Part shown: piece after piece, positions 61,206 to 64,000 of the stretch | Layout of the letters: every line of letters starts with the position of its first letter | Numbering within the stretch: the stretch's first letter is position 1 | Source of the DNA: Bradyrhizobium sp. NP1 | Lineage (GTDB): Bacteria > Pseudomonadota > Alphaproteobacteria > Rhizobiales > Xanthobacteraceae | Reading direction: 5' to 3' | DNA: 64,000 nt | Assembly: GCF_030378205.1 (NCBI RefSeq) | Contig: NZ_CP127385.1 | Location: 1,776,001 to 1,840,000 of the forward strand | The notes under the pieces: model-generated | Database searches by the model: none | The model's input: the letters and a program-made list of their open reading frames with translations, nothing else | Told to the model about the DNA's origin: nothing | Translations under genes and position numbers: made by a program

Positions 61206-61676
61206 GTGGGCAACCTCACCCTTGCCGGTTTGGGCGAAAGAATAGGACAGGAACTCGGCCTTTCCGATTGGGTTACGATAGACCAGCCACGCATCGACAC
61301 CTTTGCGTCCTGCACCGGCGATCATCAATGGATTCATGTCGATGTCGAAAGGGCGAGACGAGAGAGTCCTTTCCGCGGTCCGATTGCGCATGGCTATCTG
61401 ACGCTGGCGATGGTCGCCCCGCTGGCGATGCAGATCGGCGTCATCCCGACCGACGCCGCCGCCGGGCTGAATTACGGGATCGATAAGGTTCGCTTTCTGG
61501 CACCGGTGCCGGCCGGGGCGCGCGTGAGGCTGCGCGTCGTGCTCGCCGGGCTCGAGCCGAGGGAAGGCGGACAGGTGATCATGAAGACCCAGAATACGCT
61601 GGAAGTGGAGGGATCGGAGAAGCCCGCCCTTATCGCCGAGACGCTGGCGCTGCTGCTTCCCGCCAAGGGAGCATGA
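61206..61676 (+). CDS. MaoC-like (R)-enoyl-CoA hydratase (PhaJ-like)
   Basis: A 156-residue hot-dog-fold hydratase. The catalytic dyad is Asp39 and His44 in SCTGDHQWIHVDVERAR, followed by GPIAHGYLTLAM, the family signature. The start is GTG with GGAGGAGCG upstream. It hydrates enoyl-CoA to (R)-3-hydroxyacyl-CoA, the monomer of polyhydroxyalkanoate, so its position between the ligase and PHA synthase is exactly that of a PhaJ. Its stop overlaps the phaC start (ATGA). Confidence 0.88.
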   Translation: MGNLTLAGLGERIGQELGLSDWVTIDQPRIDTFASCTGDHQWIHVDVERARRESPFRGPIAHGYLTLAMVAPLAMQIGVIPTDAAAGLNYGIDKVRFLAPVPAGARVRLRVVLAGLEPREGGQVIMKTQNTLEVEGSEKPALIAETLALLLPAKGA

Positions 61677-63385
61677 CGGCAATGAGCACAGACAATCGCA
61701 GCCCGATATCGTCGACGGCGGACCTTTCCGAGGAGGCATCCCGAAATACGCTGGCGCTCAATCCGCTCGTCGGCATCCAGGGGCAGGATCTCGTCGAGAG
61801 CGCCGGCATCCTGTTCAAAGCGGTCATGAACGAACCAAAGGTCGCGACCGAACAGTGGCTCTCCTTCGTCGGCGAGCTGGGTTCCATCGTCGCGGGCAAA
61901 TCCGAGCGTGCGCCGAGGACGGGCGACAAGCGGTTTTCGGACCCGACCTGGAAGGAGAGCTCGCTGCACAGCAGCCTGCTCAAGGCCTATCTCGCCTGGG
62001 GCGAGGCGGTCAACGGCCTGGTCGACAAGACCAGCCTGAGCGACATCGACAAGGCGCGCGCGCACCTGATCACGGAAATCCTGATCGACGCCGTTGCGCC
62101 GACCAATGCGATGCTCACCAACCCGGCGGCGGTCCGCAAGTTCATCGACACCGGCGGACAAAGCCTGTGGCACGGGTTGAAGAACTACTTCGGCGATCTC
62201 ACCGGCAATCGCGGCATGCCGTCGATGGTGGACACCAGCGCCTTCAAGGTCGGCGAGAATCTCGCGGTCACCCCGGGTGCGGTCGTGCTCCGCAACGAAT
62301 TGCTCGAGCTGATCCAGTACACACCGATGACGGCGACCGTCAGGAAGCGGCCACTGCTCGTGACGCCGCCGCAGATCAACAAGTACTATGCGCTCGACCT
62401 CTCTCCGGACAAGAGCATGGTCCGCTTCCTGCTCGAGAGCGGAATCCAGACCTTTGCCATTAGCTGGCGCAACCCGACGGCAGCCCATCGCGACTGGGGG
62501 CTGGACACCTACGTCGCGGCGCTCGACGAGGCTGTCGACGCGGTGCGGGAGATCTCCGGCAGTGAGGATATCTCCATGATGGGATCCTGCTCCGGCGGTA
62601 TTACCTCGACCGCCTATTTCGCGACGCTCGGCAGCGCGGCCGAAAAGAAAATCAGAAACCTGGTGCTGGCGGTTTGCCTGCTGGATCCCAACTCGGCCGA
62701 AGAGAGCGCTTTCGGCTGCCTGATGACGCCGGAAACCATGTCCGCGGCCAAGGAGACCTCGCGGTTGCGGGGTATCGTCGACGGCCATGATCTGGCGCGG
62801 ATGTTCGCCTGGATGCGGCCCAATGACCTGATCTGGAACTACTGGGTGAACAACTACCTGCTCGGCAACCAGCCGCCGGCTTTCGATATCCTTTACTGGA
62901 ACGCCGATACGACCCGCCTTCCGGCGGCACTGCACGGCGACTATCTCGACCTGTATTTCACCAACCCGTTCGTCAATGCCGGCAAGCTGACGCTGAACGG
63001 GAAGACCGTCGACATGGGCAAGGTCAAGGCCGACAGCTACGTGATCGCCGGCGTCACCGACCACATCACGCCGTGGAAGGGCGTCTACAAGACAGCCCAG
63101 ATCATGGGTGAGGGCACCACCTTCGTGCTTTCGAACAGCGGACATCTGCAAAGCCTTCTCAATCCGCCCAGCAATCCGAAGGCGTCCTTCATGATCGGGT
63201 CGGTCAGCGCGGACGCCCCCGACGCGTTTCTGGCGTCGGCCGAGAAGCGGAAGGGAAGCTGGTGGCTTGATTGGCGCGACTGGCTGCATGCGCGCTCGGG
63301 CGACGAGATCGCAGCGCCTGCTTCACTCGGCAGCGCGCGGCACCCGACCCTTGTTGCGGCCCCGGGGACCTACGTCTTTGAGTGA
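61673..63385 (+). CDS. phaC: Polyhydroxyalkanoate synthase, class II-like
   Basis: A 570-residue polymerase. The lipase-box Cys is Cys306 in MMGSCSGGIT, the general base pair is Asp463 (GVTDHITPW) and His491 (NSGHLQSLLNPP). The segments PPQINKYYALDLSPDKS, SWRNPTAAHRDWG and PNDLIWNYWVNNYLLGN closely recall Pseudomonas PhaC1, the medium-chain class II enzyme, more than class I PhaC of short-chain producers. It would polymerise (R)-3-hydroxyacyl-CoA into granules. A phaZ-like gene follows, as in pseudomonads. No phasin or second phaC lies in the window. Confidence 0.92.
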   Translation: MTAMSTDNRSPISSTADLSEEASRNTLALNPLVGIQGQDLVESAGILFKAVMNEPKVATEQWLSFVGELGSIVAGKSERAPRTGDKRFSDPTWKESSLHSSLLKAYLAWGEAVNGLVDKTSLSDIDKARAHLITEILIDAVAPTNAMLTNPAAVRKFIDTGGQSLWHGLKNYFGDLTGNRGMPSMVDTSAFKVGENLAVTPGAVVLRNELLELIQYTPMTATVRKRPLLVTPPQINKYYALDLSPDKSMVRFLLESGIQTFAISWRNPTAAHRDWGLDTYVAALDEAVDAVREISGSEDISMMGSCSGGITSTAYFATLGSAAEKKIRNLVLAVCLLDPNSAEESAFGCLMTPETMSAAKETSRLRGIVDGHDLARMFAWMRPNDLIWNYWVNNYLLGNQPPAFDILYWNADTTRLPAALHGDYLDLYFTNPFVNAGKLTLNGKTVDMGKVKADSYVIAGVTDHITPWKGVYKTAQIMGEGTTFVLSNSGHLQSLLNPPSNPKASFMIGSVSADAPDAFLASAEKRKGSWWLDWRDWLHARSGDEIAAPASLGSARHPTLVAAPGTYVFE

Positions 63386-64000
63386 CAATCTCGCCAGCGG
63401 CGACAAGGCCGAACCGGTTGTGGTTGCGAAGCCGGGCGCGATCGAGGCGCGGCAGGTTATGATCGACGGTCAGTTGCTTGAGGTCGCCATCAGGCATGGC
63501 GGCGGCAGCGGGCCGCCGCTGTTGCTGTTCAACGGGATCGGCGCCAACTGGGAGCTGGCGAAGCCGTTCCTCGAAGCGCTCACGAGCACGACCGCCATTA
63601 TCTTTGACGTGCCCGGCGTCGGCGGTTCACCCAGGCCGCTGCTGCCCTATCGCCCGTCGACGGTGGCACGGCTTGCGGCAGGTCTCATGGCGGAGCTGGG
63701 CTACGCCGAGGTCGATGCCGCCGGGGTCTCCTGGGGCGGCGGAATCGCACAGCAATTCGCGCATCAGCACCCAAAACTGTGCCGGCGGCTGGTGCTCGCC
63801 GCGACGGCGCCCGGCGTCACCATGGTGCCGGCAAGCCTCTCGGTACTGTGGAAGATGGCGACGCCGCGCCGCTACACCGACAAGGACTATATGAACCGGG
63901 TTGCGGCGGACATCTATGGAGGAGCGTTTCGATTCGATCCGTCATTGATCGGCCGGCACGCGGCTTCGATGCATGGGGTGCGCAATCTGGGCTACCTGTA
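63378..64000 (+). CDS. phaZ: PHA depolymerase, intracellular medium-chain type, N-terminal part
   Basis: The frame is open to the end of the window, so only the first 207 or so residues are seen. LLLFNGIGANWELAKPFLEAL, FDVPGVGGSPRPLLPYR and the nucleophile elbow AAGVSWGGGIAQQFAHQHP match Pseudomonas PhaZ closely, and TPRRYTDKDYMNRVAADIYGG continues the match. The start is uncertain: TTG at 63378 overlaps the phaC stop; a GTG at 63420 is possible, and the ATG at 63459 is too late for the family. It would mobilise stored PHA. Confidence 0.85.
   Translation, partial: MSDNLASGDKAEPVVVAKPGAIEARQVMIDGQLLEVAIRHGGGSGPPLLLFNGIGANWELAKPFLEALTSTTAIIFDVPGVGGSPRPLLPYRPSTVARLAAGLMAELGYAEVDAAGVSWGGGIAQQFAHQHPKLCRRLVLAATAPGVTMVPASLSVLWKMATPRRYTDKDYMNRVAADIYGGAFRFDPSLIGRHAASMHGVRNLGYL

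Noticed and set aside
61472..63289. A 605-codon open frame on the minus strand
   Set aside because: It is antisense to phaC, which has a full set of catalytic residues. The product is compositionally biased.
1..64000. Integrases, transposases, tRNA-bounded islands or prophage genes
   Set aside because: None was recognised in reading either strand. The catabolic blocks look like accessory regions, but no mobility gene marks their ends.

Overview
The window is a GC-rich, densely coding chromosomal segment. It is most consistent with a metabolically versatile alphaproteobacterium of the Hyphomicrobiales, in the broad style of Bradyrhizobium. The support is the codon usage, the number of Liv-type ABC and aromatic-catabolism genes, and an alphaproteobacterial SOS box (GTTC-N7-GTTC) at the dinB promoter. 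No rRNA, tRNA, integrase, transposase or CRISPR array was seen, so the genus is an inference. The first gene (an outer-membrane porin) and the last gene (a phaZ-like depolymerase) are cut by the window edges.

Layout. (1) 1-2898: porin end, a DUF1275 membrane protein and a CPA1 cation/proton antiporter. (2) 2990-5570: a hydrolase and ring-cleaving dioxygenase pair like Bacillus MhqD/MhqO, divergent from a LysR regulator. (3) 5578-24873: the most interesting block. It holds three paralogous flavin monooxygenases of the 2,6-dihydroxypyridine-hydroxylase type, a His-rich LVIVD beta-propeller protein, a cupin, an MFS carrier, a TetR regulator, a complete Liv-type ABC importer, a three-haem cytochrome c with a two-subunit molybdenum hydroxylase, and an EmrAB-type pump. 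Three copies of one operator (core TTATCGATCGATAA, the third copy degenerate) sit at or just downstream of promoters of this block, so the TetR gene probably controls all of it. (4) 24870-29172: an AraC regulator, an alpha/beta hydrolase, a homologue of 2,6-dihydroxypseudooxynicotine hydrolase and an MFS carrier. Blocks 3 and 4 together look like an undescribed catabolic system for a hydroxylated N-heteroaromatic or a similar aromatic ketone.

(5) 29246-31587: dinB and two small putative secreted proteins. (6) 31735-35500: SDR and SnoaL-like proteins divergent from LysR, pirin and DoxX. (7) 35770-46659: CocE-type hydrolase, crotonase, CoA ligase, intradiol (hydroxyquinol/catechol 1,2-type) dioxygenase, TetR, MFS, a salicylate-hydroxylase-like monooxygenase, and a large regulator joining a winged helix, an ATPase and a possible acetyltransferase domain. 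A 28-base near-palindrome is shared by the promoters of blocks 6 and 7. (8) 46865-53252: an oxidant and electrophile defence island with RclC-like, AhpD-like, RclR-like, LysR, peroxiredoxin-like and Old Yellow Enzyme genes. (9) 53403-59179: a fused ABC-2 permease flanked by two HlyD adaptors but with no ATPase gene, and an AraC regulator. (10) 59515-64000: a medium-chain polyhydroxyalkanoate operon (AlkK-like ligase, MaoC/PhaJ-like hydratase, class II-like PhaC, PhaZ).
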